This document shows, one piece after another, positions 28,100 through 36,257 of a stretch of DNA of 64,000 nt. Under the pieces are notes generated by a model, which was not told the origin of the DNA, made no database searches, and saw only the letters and a program-made list of their open reading frames with translations. This stretch comes from Pseudomonadota bacterium (GTDB taxonomy: Bacteria; Pseudomonadota; Alphaproteobacteria; Rhizobiales; Xanthobacteraceae): positions 1 through 64,000 of the forward strand of contig JAFEFL010000010.1 in assembly GCA_018240595.1 (NCBI GenBank), given 5' to 3'. Each line of letters opens with the position of its first letter. The stretch's first letter is position 1. A program made the position numbers and the translations under genes.

Positions 28100-28531
28100 A
28101 TGGCTTCCACACACGACATCGAAGAAGGCCTCGCGCTGCTTCCCAAGTTCGACGCCGACGGGCTCGTCACCGCGGTCATCACCGACGCCGGCAATGGCGA
28201 CGTCCTGATGGTCGCGCATATGAATGCCGAGGCTTTGGCGAAGACCATCGAGAGCGGCGAGGCCTGGTATTTCAGCCGCTCGCGGCGGAAGCTCTGGAAG
28301 AAGGGCGAGACCTCCGGTCACGTCCAGCGCGTCCGCGAACTGCGGGTCGATTGCGACCAGGATGCGCTCTGGCTCAAGGTCGATCAGGAGGGCGAAGGTG
28401 CCTGTCACACCGGCCGGCGGTCGTGTTTCTACCGGGCCGCGCCACTCGGCCAGACCGGTTCAGTGAAGCTCGAATTCCGCGACGCCGAGCGCAAATTCGA
28501 TCCTGCGGCTGTGTATTCGCCGCAGGCATAG
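28100..28531 (+). CDS. hisI: Phosphoribosyl-AMP cyclohydrolase
   Basis: A 143-residue enzyme for the third step of histidine synthesis. The diagnostic stretch is [19 protein letters not shown], then [14 protein letters not shown] and [13 protein letters not shown]. The three cysteines bind zinc and the Asp residues bind magnesium. It is a stand-alone HisI without the HisE domain, as usual in alphaproteobacteria. The ATG at 28100 fits the family start; no other his gene is nearby. Confidence 0.95.
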   Translation: MASTHDIEEGLALLPKFDADGLVTAVITDAGNGDVLMVAHMNAEALAKTIESGEAWYFSRSRRKLWKKGETSGHVQRVRELRVDCDQDALWLKVDQEGEGACHTGRRSCFYRAAPLGQTGSVKLEFRDAERKFDPAAVYSPQA

Positions 28532-28566
28532 TTGTCTTCTATCGGTGAATCGGATAATTCTATCAA

Positions 28567-28758
28567 TGAACGGGAGAGACTGGCTCGAGTGATCGGGCTG
28601 GCGCCGAAGGAGCAACCGCCCCGGAATCTCTCAGGCAAAAGAACCGTTCATCAGGACTTCGACCTCTGAAGAGTGAAGCCCTCAAGGCTTCCGCCGACGG
28701 TGCAAGTCGCGCAAGTAATTCCACTTCCGCGATGAAGCTCTCAGGCCAATGACAGAGG
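28567..28758 (+). promoter_or_regulatory. Tandem glycine riboswitch (gcvT type)
   Basis: Two consecutive glycine aptamers. The first (28567-28650) is closed by TGAACGG/CCGTTCA and contains the conserved CGCCGAAGGAGCAA and AATCTCTCAGGCAAAAG. The second (28663-28758) is closed by CCTCTG/CAGAGG and contains CCGCCGACGGTGCAAGT and AGCTCTCAGGCCAATGACAG. The short linker is typical of the tandem architecture. It lies directly upstream of dadA, whose expression it should switch with glycine. The ATG at 28749 falls inside the second aptamer and is not taken as a gene start. Confidence 0.92.
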
Positions 28759-28814
28759 GGGCACGCGATGCGTCTGCGGACGCTCGCGCGCGCCTGTCAG
28801 AAGGACCTGAGCCG

Positions 28815-30107
28815 ATGCTTCAAGCAGATCTGCCTCAAGCCACCAGCGCTAGCCGCAACGATTTCGACGTCATCATCCTTGGCGGCGGTGTCGTCGGCAT
28901 CAACACTGCCTATTTCAATCTCAAGAACGGCAAGTCGGTCTGCGTCATAGACCGGCAGCCGCAAGCCGGCCTCGAGACCAGTTTCGCCAATGGCGGTCAG
29001 GTGTCGGTCAGTCACGCCGAGCCTTGGGCCAATCCGTCGGCACCGCTGAAAGTTCTGAAGTGGCTGTTCAAGAGCGATGCGCCGCTGCTGTTTCGGCCGC
29101 GCATGGACGTGCATCAATGGCTGTGGATTGCGAAATTCCTGGTCGATTGCCTGCCGCAACGCGCCAGCCGGCACACCGCGGAGATCGTGAAGCTGGCGAC
29201 GCAGAGCCGCTCGTTGATCCAGACAATCCGTCATGAAGAGGGCTTCCACTACGACGAGCGGAGCAAGGGCATCCTGCATTTCTACCGCGACGCCAGGGAG
29301 TTCGAGGCGGCGATCCCGGTTGCCGAGCTGATGCGGCAATATGGCTGCAACCGCACCGTCATCGACGCCGACAAGGTCGTCGAGATCGAACCGGCCTTCG
29401 CCGACCGCCGCGACGACATCGCCGGCGCGACTTATACGGCGGAGGACGAAAGCGGCGACGCCTTCAAATTCACTCAGAACCTGGCACAGGTCTGCGAGCG
29501 CCTGGGTGCGGTCTTCATGTACAGTACGCAAGTGACCGCACTGGCGACCGACAGCGCCGCCAACAAAGTGACGAGCGTCGAAGTGGTCGGACCCAACGGC
29601 TACAAGACCTTGCGCGCCCGCGACGTCGTCGTCAGCCTCGGCTCGTGGTCGGCGCCGTTCCTGCGGCCTTATGGCGTCAGCCTCAACATCCAGCCGGCCA
29701 AGGGCTATTCGGTGACGATCCCGACCGACGGCTCCAACATGGCGCCGGTGACGAGCCTCACCGATGACGAATACAAGCTTGTTTATTCCAATCTCGGCGA
29801 TCGCCTGCGCGTCGCCGGCACGGCGGAGCTCGCCGGCTACTCGCGGGAGCTCAACCGCACGCGCTGCCAGGCGATCATCGACAATGTGCGCAAGCTGTTT
29901 CCCAAGGCCGGTAACTTTGACGCCGCGACGTTCTGGAGCGGCCTGCGGCCGACCACGCCGTCCAACATTCCTTATGTGGGGCGCACGCGGTACCGCAATC
30001 TGTGGCTCAACACCGGGCATGGCACTTTGGGCTGGACCCTCGGTGCCGGTTCCGGTTTTCGCGTTGCCAGCATGATCGCCGAAGGAAAAGGGCCGTTGGC
30101 TGCCTGA
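28815..30107 (+). CDS. dadA: D-amino acid dehydrogenase / glycine oxidase-type FAD enzyme
   Basis: A 430-residue FAD-dependent oxidoreductase of the DadA family. The dinucleotide-binding motif is DVIILGGGVVGINTAYF (about residues 18-34), followed by SFANGGQVSVSHAEPWANP and, near the C terminus, FWSGLRPTTPSNIPYVG and NTGHGTLGWTLGAGSG. It oxidises D-amino acids (D-alanine in the best-studied cases) to keto acids with electrons passed to quinone. Because a tandem glycine riboswitch precedes it, glycine may be a substrate or signal. The start at 28815 has AAGGA nine bases upstream and lies just past the riboswitch. A terminator follows. Confidence 0.88.
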   Translation: MLQADLPQATSASRNDFDVIILGGGVVGINTAYFNLKNGKSVCVIDRQPQAGLETSFANGGQVSVSHAEPWANPSAPLKVLKWLFKSDAPLLFRPRMDVHQWLWIAKFLVDCLPQRASRHTAEIVKLATQSRSLIQTIRHEEGFHYDERSKGILHFYRDAREFEAAIPVAELMRQYGCNRTVIDADKVVEIEPAFADRRDDIAGATYTAEDESGDAFKFTQNLAQVCERLGAVFMYSTQVTALATDSAANKVTSVEVVGPNGYKTLRARDVVVSLGSWSAPFLRPYGVSLNIQPAKGYSVTIPTDGSNMAPVTSLTDDEYKLVYSNLGDRLRVAGTAELAGYSRELNRTRCQAIIDNVRKLFPKAGNFDAATFWSGLRPTTPSNIPYVGRTRYRNLWLNTGHGTLGWTLGAGSGFRVASMIAEGKGPLAA

Positions 30108-30127
30108 AACACCTGACCGAAGTGAGA

Positions 30128-30161
30128 AACAACCGGTATCTCCTGCGATACCGGCTGTTTT
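30128..30161 (+). terminator. Rho-independent terminator of dadA
   Basis: An 8-bp stem CCGGTATC/GATACCGG (30133-30140 and 30147-30154) with outer A-T pairs and a T run TGTTTT (30156-30161). It lies about 20 bases past the dadA stop. Confidence 0.85.
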
Positions 30162-30265
30162 ACCTCGATCGTGTCATTTATCGCGCTGCGGTATCGGCGC
30201 CCGGAGATCTGATCCCGCGGCCCGACAATGCTTGCCGGTTTGCCTCAGGCTGTTAAGCTAGTGAA

Positions 30266-32077
30266 ATGGCGACGGGTTGTGTAACGGCGTTCGAATCGGG
30301 CGGTGTGCCAAGGCGTTTCTGCCTGGTGCTGGTGAAGCCGTCGCATTACGACGATGACGGTTATGTCATCCAGTGGCTGCGCTCGCCGATTCCGTCGAAC
30401 TCGCTGGCCTCGCTGTTCGGTTTGGCGAAAGACTGCGCCGAACGGCGCATCCTCGGCGACGATGTCGCCATCGACATCCACGCCTTCGACGAGACCAACA
30501 CCCGCATCCGCCCCGAGCGCCTCGCGGCGATGATCGAAGAAGCCGGCGCCGGTATGGTGATGCTGGCCGGCGTGCAGTCCAACCAGTTTCCGCGCGCGCT
30601 CGACCTGGCCAAACCGTTGCGCGCGCGGGGCATCCAGGTCGGTATCGGCGGCTTCCATGTCTCCGGCGTGCTGGCGATGCAGAAGGGCGAAGACGCCGAT
30701 CTCGACCGCGCCCGGGCGATGGGCGTGTCGCTGTTCGCCGGCGAAGCCGAAGGCCGTCTCGAAGAGACGTTGCGCGACGCTTATGCCGGCACGCTCAAGC
30801 CGCTCTACAATTACATGGACGACCTGCCGGGCATCGAGGGCACGCCGATCCCGCTGATGGCGGTCGAGCGCGCACAGCGCACCGCCGGCGGCACGACGTC
30901 GTTCGATGCCGGTCGCGGCTGCCCCTATCAGTGCTCGTTCTGCACCATCATCAACGTGCAGGGCCGCAAGTCGCGGCGCCGGTCGCCCGACGACATCGAG
31001 CACATCGTGCGCACGAACTACGCGCAGGGACTGCGCGCCTTCTTCATCACCGACGACAATTTCGCCCGCAACAAGGACTGGGAAGCGATCCTCAACCGCA
31101 TCATCAAACTGCGCGAGGAGGAGAAGTTCAACCTCAGCTTCATCATCCAGGTCGACACGCTCTGTCACAAGCTGCCGAACTTCGTCGAGAAGGCGGCGCG
31201 CGCCGGCGTCAAGCGCGTCTTCATCGGGCTCGAGAACATCAATCCGGACAATCTGCTCGGCGCCAAGAAGCGGCAGAACAAGATCACCGAATACCGCAAG
31301 ATGCTGCTGGCCTGGAAGAACGCCGGCGTCATCACCTATGCCGGTTACATTCTCGGCTTCCCCGGCGACACCTACGACTCGATCATGCACGACATCGACG
31401 TGATCAAGCGTGAGCTGCCGGTCGATCTCCTGGAATTCTTCTACCTGACGCCGCTGCCGGGCTCGGAGGACCATCTCAAGCTCAAGCGGGCAGGCGCCTG
31501 GCTCGACCCCGATCTCAACAAGTACGACTTGAACCACGTCTGCACGCCGCATCCGAAGATGTCGCGCGAGGACTGGGACCGCGCCTACAAGGAGGCGTGG
31601 CAGCGCTATTACACGATCGAGCACGTCGAGACGATCCTGCGCCGCGTCGCTTCGACCAAGGCGAACGCCTCGAACGCGCTGTTCCTGATCTCGTGGTTCA
31701 TGGGCTCGATCAATATCGAGCGCATCCATCCGCTCGAGGGCGGCTTCCTGCGCCGGCGCTACCGCCGCGACCGCCGGCCGGGGCTGCCGATCGAGCCGGC
31801 TTTGCTGTTCTATCCGAAGCACTACGGCAGCGTGCTGAGCCGCCTCGTGCGCTGGACCGCGCTCTATTTCAAATTGCGGCGCATCTATCTGCGCATCAAG
31901 AAGGATCCGCAGCGTTACGCCTACACCGATTTCGCCATGACGCCGGTGATCGACGACGAAATCGAGACGCACGAATTGTTCAACACCGGCGCGGCGCAGG
32001 CCTATGTCGCGCGCGCCAAGCACATCAAGGACGCCCAGGACGGGCACCTGCACGCGCCGGCCGTGGCGGCGGAGTAG
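30266..32077 (+). CDS. B12-binding domain radical SAM protein
   Basis: A 603-residue enzyme with an N-terminal cobalamin-binding-like Rossmann domain (about residues 15-190, with GAGMVMLAGVQSNQFPRALD and GIQVGIGGFHVSGV). A radical SAM barrel follows with the cluster motif CPYQCSFC (C219, C223, C226). The C-terminal 200 residues include KLRRIYLRIKKDPQRY, which is basic and may contact membrane or RNA. Members of this broad class do methylations, ring rearrangements and other radical chemistry; the subgroup here has no assigned reaction that I know of. It is monocistronic, starting 158 bases after dadA's stop and beyond its terminator. Confidence 0.8.
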   Translation: MATGCVTAFESGGVPRRFCLVLVKPSHYDDDGYVIQWLRSPIPSNSLASLFGLAKDCAERRILGDDVAIDIHAFDETNTRIRPERLAAMIEEAGAGMVMLAGVQSNQFPRALDLAKPLRARGIQVGIGGFHVSGVLAMQKGEDADLDRARAMGVSLFAGEAEGRLEETLRDAYAGTLKPLYNYMDDLPGIEGTPIPLMAVERAQRTAGGTTSFDAGRGCPYQCSFCTIINVQGRKSRRRSPDDIEHIVRTNYAQGLRAFFITDDNFARNKDWEAILNRIIKLREEEKFNLSFIIQVDTLCHKLPNFVEKAARAGVKRVFIGLENINPDNLLGAKKRQNKITEYRKMLLAWKNAGVITYAGYILGFPGDTYDSIMHDIDVIKRELPVDLLEFFYLTPLPGSEDHLKLKRAGAWLDPDLNKYDLNHVCTPHPKMSREDWDRAYKEAWQRYYTIEHVETILRRVASTKANASNALFLISWFMGSINIERIHPLEGGFLRRRYRRDRRPGLPIEPALLFYPKHYGSVLSRLVRWTALYFKLRRIYLRIKKDPQRYAYTDFAMTPVIDDEIETHELFNTGAAQAYVARAKHIKDAQDGHLHAPAVAAE

Positions 32078-32082
32078 CCCGC

Positions 32083-32952
32083 TTACTTGGCGACTCGCGC
32101 CAGCAGCGCCTGCGCGCGCACGAGGTGCGGCCGGTCGAACATCTTGCCGTCGATGCCGACGGCGCCGGCGCCGGGATTGGCAGCGAAGGCGGCGATGATC
32201 GCCCTGGCCTTGTCGACCTGCTCGGCGCTCGGCGTGAACACCTCGTTGATCACCGGCACCTGCGCCGGATGGATGGCAAGACGGCCGACGAAGCCGTCGC
32301 GCCGCGCCGCGATGGTGTCCTGGCGCAGACCTTCCGAATTGCGGAAATCGACATAGACGGTCTCGATCGCCGGCAGCTTGGCGGCGGCGGCGCCGAACAG
32401 GCAGATCGAGCGGGCAAAGCGATAGGGCTCGGTGAGGAAGCCGTTGTCGTCGCGGTTGGATTCGGCGCCGAGCTCGGCGGACAGATCCTCCGGCCCCCAG
32501 GTCATGCCGATCAGCCGCTTGCTGGCGTCCTTGAAGGTGCCGGCAAGAAACAGTCCGGCGGCGGACTCAACGTTCTGTGCCAGCACTTTGACGGAGCCTT
32601 CGGTGAGCCCGGCGATCGCCTCCTGCGCGCTGAGCTTGGCGTCGAGGTGAATGACGCTGGTGCCGCCCTCGGCTTTGGGAAACAGCACGGCGTCCGGCTT
32701 GCCGGGCACGATGGCTTCGAGATCGGCGTCGGTCATGCCGGTGTCGAGACCGTTGATCCGCACGAACAGGCGCGGCCGGTTGGCGTCGGCGTTGTGCGCC
32801 GCCAGGTATTCCCGCGCGGCCTGGCGCGCCGCCGGCTTGCGCTCCGGCGTGATGGAATCTTCCAGATCGATGATGACGACGTCGGCGCCCGACGCCATCG
32901 CCTTGTCGAGCTTGGCGCCGGCATCGGCGGGAACGAAGAGGAGGGAACGCAT
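32083..32952 (-). CDS. HpcH/HpaI-CitE-like CoA lyase
   Basis: A 289-residue TIM-barrel protein of the CitE / malyl-CoA lyase family. The start MRSLLFVPADAGAKLDKAM and the metal-binding segment VVIIDLEDSITPERK are typical; the second acidic position is in WGPEDLSAELGA. Family members cleave or form (beta-methyl)malyl-CoA, citramalyl-CoA or citryl-CoA. The ATG at 32952 follows AAGGAAAC. The open frame continues upstream to 33147, but that part reads through a palindromic repeat. A MaoC hydratase gene lies upstream on the same strand, so a role in a CoA-thioester route such as glyoxylate or C5-dicarboxylate metabolism is likely. The exact substrate is not determined. Confidence 0.85.
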   Translation of the reverse strand: MRSLLFVPADAGAKLDKAMASGADVVIIDLEDSITPERKPAARQAAREYLAAHNADANRPRLFVRINGLDTGMTDADLEAIVPGKPDAVLFPKAEGGTSVIHLDAKLSAQEAIAGLTEGSVKVLAQNVESAAGLFLAGTFKDASKRLIGMTWGPEDLSAELGAESNRDDNGFLTEPYRFARSICLFGAAAAKLPAIETVYVDFRNSEGLRQDTIAARRDGFVGRLAIHPAQVPVINEVFTPSAEQVDKARAIIAAFAANPGAGAVGIDGKMFDRPHLVRAQALLARVAK

Positions 32953-32983
32953 GCGCGGGTTTCCTTGGAGCCTAAATTTCTCT

Positions 32984-33065
32984 CCGTTCGTCCCCGCGAA
33001 TGCGGGGACCCAGTTGCGGCAGGCGCTTGTCGCCTCTGGATTCCCGCTTTCGCGGGAATGAACGG
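32984..33065. repeat. REP/REPIN-like palindromic repeat, copy 1
   Basis: An 82-base element with nested symmetry. The outer arms are CCGTTCGT and ATGAACGG. Inside are a hairpin TCCCCGC-gaat-GCGGGGA and a second hairpin ATTCCCGC-ttt-GCGGGAAT. The minus strand reads as 'HSRESGNP...WVPAFAGTN', a signature seen when such repeats are translated by mistake. It lies between the MaoC and CitE-like genes. A related copy is at 36164-36255. Confidence 0.85.
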
Positions 33066-33107
33066 AGTTCAATCTACGCTGTTGCGATTTGACGTCGAAG
33101 TTGGCGT

Positions 33108-33590
33108 TTACTTCGGCCGCTTGATGATGAAGGCGTTGCGGTGGCATTCAGCGACCAGCTTGCCGTCCTGCTTGAACGCCTTGTGGTGGAATTCGACGAT
33201 GCCGGCATTCGGCCGCGACTTCGATTCGCGCTTGCTCACCACCACGGTGGTGCAGTTGATGGTGTCGCCCTCGAACAGCGGATTGGGGAACTTGACGCCG
33301 TCCATGCCGAGATTGGCGATGGTGGTGCCGACCGTCATGTCGGAGACCTGAATGCCGATCATCAGGCCGAGCGTGAACAGCGAGTTCATCAGCGGCTGAC
33401 CCCACTCGGTCTCGGTCTCGCAGAAGTGCCGGTCGATGTGCAGCGGCTGCGGATTGAGCGACATGTTGGAAAACAGCATGTTGTCCATCTGCGTGACGGT
33501 GCGGGTGTAGCGGTGCTCGTAGAGCTTGCCGACTTCCATGTCCTCGAAATAGAGGCCGCCGCGCTTGTGTCGTTGGACCGTATCCGCCAT
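33108..33590 (-). CDS. MaoC family (hot-dog fold) hydratase/dehydratase
   Basis: A 160-residue single hot-dog-fold protein of the MaoC family. It has the N-terminal YFEDMEVGKLYEHRYTRTVT, the active-site Asp/His region SLNPQPLHIDRHF and NPLFEGDTINC, which are hallmarks of R-specific hydratases and mesaconyl-CoA-type hydratases. The ATG at 33590 has GGAGA nine bases upstream, so a longer frame to 33647 is not used. The downstream CitE-like gene on the same strand makes a hydratase-lyase pair plausible for an unsaturated CoA ester. The substrate is inference. Confidence 0.85.
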   Translation of the reverse strand: MADTVQRHKRGGLYFEDMEVGKLYEHRYTRTVTQMDNMLFSNMSLNPQPLHIDRHFCETETEWGQPLMNSLFTLGLMIGIQVSDMTVGTTIANLGMDGVKFPNPLFEGDTINCTTVVVSKRESKSRPNAGIVEFHHKAFKQDGKLVAECHRNAFIIKRPK

Positions 33591-33739
33591 CGCCGTTCTC
33601 CGTCCCGTGGGTTCGGCGCCGGGCGCCGTTAACCCTTCGTTTACCATAATTACTCAAGGTCACCAGGTCCCGTTCCCGCCCTGTCGGCCGTACAGAACCG
33701 GTGCCGCTCATAGGCCCCGGGCAACCCCGAGGCAAGTCG

Positions 33740-34792
33740 ATGGCCGTCGATCGCGTCGCCAGTGGCCTCGCACCGCAGATCAGCGGTGCGATACGGCAGG
33801 CTGCGCAGTCGACCGGCATCAGCTTCCAGTATCTGCTCACCACGGCGCAGATCGAATCGAACCTCAACCCCTCGGCGCAGGCATCCACCTCGTCGGCCAA
33901 GGGGCTCTATCAATTCATCGACCAGACCTGGCTCGGCACCGTGAAGCAGAGCGGCGCCGCCTACGGCATGGGACAATATGCCGACGCCATCACCCAGACG
34001 GGTGACGGGCAATACCAGGTCGCCGACCCGTCGATGCGCTCCGCCATCATGAAGCTGCGCACCGACCCGGCGGCCAGCGCGATGATGGCCGGCGTGCTGG
34101 CGCGCAACAATGCCGAGCAGCTCAGCGCCACGATCGGTCGGGCGCCGACCGAGGGTGAGCTCTACACCGCGCATTTCCTCGGGCCGGACGGCGCCGGCAG
34201 ACTGATCAACGCCGCGGCGACGACGCCCGACGCCAATGCCGCCTCTATGTTTCCGGCGGCGGCAAGCGCCAACCGCCCGATTTTCTACCATCGTGACGGC
34301 ACGCCGAAGAGCGTGGCCAATGTTTACGACCGCCTCACGGGCAAGTTCGATACCGCGCGCGTTGCCGTGATGCGGCCTCCGGGCGACATCCCCAACGTCA
34401 CGAACATCAGCGTAACGGGATCGGTCGTGCCGGTGACCGTCGCCAGCCTCGGCGCGCCGGTTCCGGGCGCGCTGCGCTCGCTGTCTTCGCCGGCGCCGGA
34501 CACCGCCGGCGTGACGCAGGCGCTCGCCTCCGCCGACAACCGGCCGCCGCCGAACATCGCGCGGCCGATGTTCCAGGACATGTTCAGCGATCCGACGCGC
34601 GGCGCCGTGGCGCGCACGGTGGCCTCGCTGTGGACCGACACCAGCCAGACGGGCGGCTCCTCGCAGACGGCGAGCGCGCCGGCCGCCATTCCGGCGGCGG
34701 CGAACAGCGCCGGCGCGGGGCCGGTTCGGCCGCTCGAGCTGTTCACCGACCGCGCCGCCAATGTGCGCGGCATGTTCACCGGCCGCGGCTAG
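33740..34792 (+). CDS. Lytic transglycosylase-fold protein without an export signal
   Basis: A 350-residue protein with an SLT-type lysozyme-like domain in the N-terminal 140 residues. The catalytic Glu is in TAQIESNLNPSAQA, and the family motif follows as AKGLYQFIDQTWL. The rest is Pro/Ala-rich and of low complexity, ending in RAANVRGMFTGRG. No N-terminal signal peptide is seen when started at ATG 33740 (a GTG at 33701 adds no signal either), which is unusual for an enzyme of peptidoglycan. It may be exported with flagellar or other machinery, or act in the cytoplasm. The neighbouring DUF2336 gene may be linked. Confidence 0.7.
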   Translation: MAVDRVASGLAPQISGAIRQAAQSTGISFQYLLTTAQIESNLNPSAQASTSSAKGLYQFIDQTWLGTVKQSGAAYGMGQYADAITQTGDGQYQVADPSMRSAIMKLRTDPAASAMMAGVLARNNAEQLSATIGRAPTEGELYTAHFLGPDGAGRLINAAATTPDANAASMFPAAASANRPIFYHRDGTPKSVANVYDRLTGKFDTARVAVMRPPGDIPNVTNISVTGSVVPVTVASLGAPVPGALRSLSSPAPDTAGVTQALASADNRPPPNIARPMFQDMFSDPTRGAVARTVASLWTDTSQTGGSSQTASAPAAIPAAANSAGAGPVRPLELFTDRAANVRGMFTGRG

Positions 34793-34937
34793 CGCATCGC
34801 TGTTCGCACAGCGCTTTCCGGCGGATCGTCGTTAACGTCTTCTCAAGACCTATGGTGAACGCTTTGTTAAGTGTCGCGGCCTAGACTCGTAACGTCGCCG
34901 ATGTGTCCCGGCGATTTTTGTAGCGTCTGGTCGTGTC

Positions 34938-36125
34938 ATGATTGTACGTCAGTTTCTGCAGTGGGTGCGCCATGCATCGCCCGGCGAACGCGCCGAAGCG
35001 ACTTCCGCGCTGGCCCGCGCTTATCTCCACTCCGACCTGTCAGCCAGCGATCTCGCCGCCGCCGAAGGCGCGATGATCATGCTGCTCGACGATCCGTCGC
35101 CGCTGGTGCGCGGCGCGCTCGCGCATGTCTTTGCCTCGGCGCAGAAGGCGCCGCCGGTCGTGGTTCATGCGCTGGCCGCCGATCAGCCTGATGTCGCCAT
35201 CCCCGTACTGTCCCGCTCGCCGCTGTTGAGCGATGAGGACCTCGTCGATCTGTTCGCGACCGCGCAGCCTGATGCCCAGGTGGCGATCGCGAGCCGAGCG
35301 ATGCTGACATCGCCGCTCGCCGCCGCCATTGCCGAAGTCGGCTGCGCGCAGGCCTGCCTGACGCTGCTCGAAAATCCCGACGCCAGCATCGCCATCTTCT
35401 CGGTCGATCGCATCGTCGACCGCTTCGGCCATCTGTCGGCGATCCGCGAGATCCTGATGGATCGCGACGACCTGCCGATGGCGACGCGCCAGGCACTGCT
35501 CGCCAAGCTGTCGCAGACGCTCGCCGGCTTCGTCACCGCGCGGCACTGGCTCGGCTCCGAACATGCCGAATACGCCGCGCGCGAAGCCTGCGAGAAGGCG
35601 ACCGTCGCGCTCGCCGCCGACACGCCTTACGAGGAAATCTCCGAGCTGATGCGCCATTTGCGGCAGAGCGGCCAGCTCACCGCCGGCATGGTGCTGCGTG
35701 CGCTCTTGTCGGGCAACGTCGTGTTGTTCGAGGAAGCGCTGGCCGAACTCACCGGCATGCCGATCGACCGCGTGTCCGCCTACATCCACGACAAGCACAT
35801 TTCCGGCTTCCGCGCGATCTACGCCAAGGCGGGGCTACCCGATGCGGCCTATCCGGCGTTCCGCGAGGCGATAGCCGCGCTGCGCGACGGCATCCTCGTC
35901 GGCGAGACCGGGGGCGTGTCGCATCTCAAGCGGCGCATGGTCGAGCGTGTGCTTGGCGCCTGCGCCGCCGAGCGGCGCGACGACATGGCTTCGCTGCTGG
36001 CGCTGTTGCGGCGCTTCGCGGTCGAGGCCGCGCGCGAGGAAGCGCGCATGTTCTGCGACGATCTTGTGGCCAACGATCAGGTCGCCTACATGCCGCACAT
36101 CGACGAGCCGCGGCTGGTGGCCTAG
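34938..36125 (+). CDS. DUF2336 domain-containing protein
   Basis: A 395-residue, almost entirely alpha-helical soluble protein of the DUF2336 family, which is widespread in alphaproteobacteria and of unknown function. The helical repeats resemble HEAT repeats, for example MLLDDPSPLVRGALAHVFAS and LLENPDASIAIFSVDRIVDR. The start at 34938 follows the base run TTTGTAGCGTCTGGTCGTGTC, so the ribosome-binding site is weak. It follows the transglycosylase-fold gene after 145 bases and precedes a palindromic repeat. Confidence 0.8.
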   Translation: MIVRQFLQWVRHASPGERAEATSALARAYLHSDLSASDLAAAEGAMIMLLDDPSPLVRGALAHVFASAQKAPPVVVHALAADQPDVAIPVLSRSPLLSDEDLVDLFATAQPDAQVAIASRAMLTSPLAAAIAEVGCAQACLTLLENPDASIAIFSVDRIVDRFGHLSAIREILMDRDDLPMATRQALLAKLSQTLAGFVTARHWLGSEHAEYAAREACEKATVALAADTPYEEISELMRHLRQSGQLTAGMVLRALLSGNVVLFEEALAELTGMPIDRVSAYIHDKHISGFRAIYAKAGLPDAAYPAFREAIAALRDGILVGETGGVSHLKRRMVERVLGACAAERRDDMASLLALLRRFAVEAAREEARMFCDDLVANDQVAYMPHIDEPRLVA

Positions 36126-36163
36126 CTCGTAGACACCCGAAGAGAGCGCCGCACCTGATTGAT

Positions 36164-36255
36164 CCGCTCGTCCCTGCGAAGGCGGGGACCCAGGGCCAGG
36201 TCCACAAGATCAAGAATGTGTCTTTCTGGATTCCCGCTTTCGCGGGAATGAGCGG
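36164..36255. repeat. REP/REPIN-like palindromic repeat, copy 2
   Basis: A 92-base relative of the element at 32984-33065. The outer arms are CCGCTCGT and ATGAGCGG. The inner hairpins GTCCCTGC-gaa-GGCGGGGAC and ATTCCCGC-ttt-GCGGGAAT are kept. The spacer between the two hairpins is longer and unrelated. It lies between DUF2336 and the Hpt gene, 2 bases from the stop of the latter. Confidence 0.85.
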
Positions 36256-36257
36256 CG

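Noticed and set aside
28749..28814. Upstream ATG for dadA at 28749
   Set aside because: It lies inside the second glycine aptamer and is not preceded by a ribosome-binding site. The ATG at 28815 has AAGGA at the right distance.
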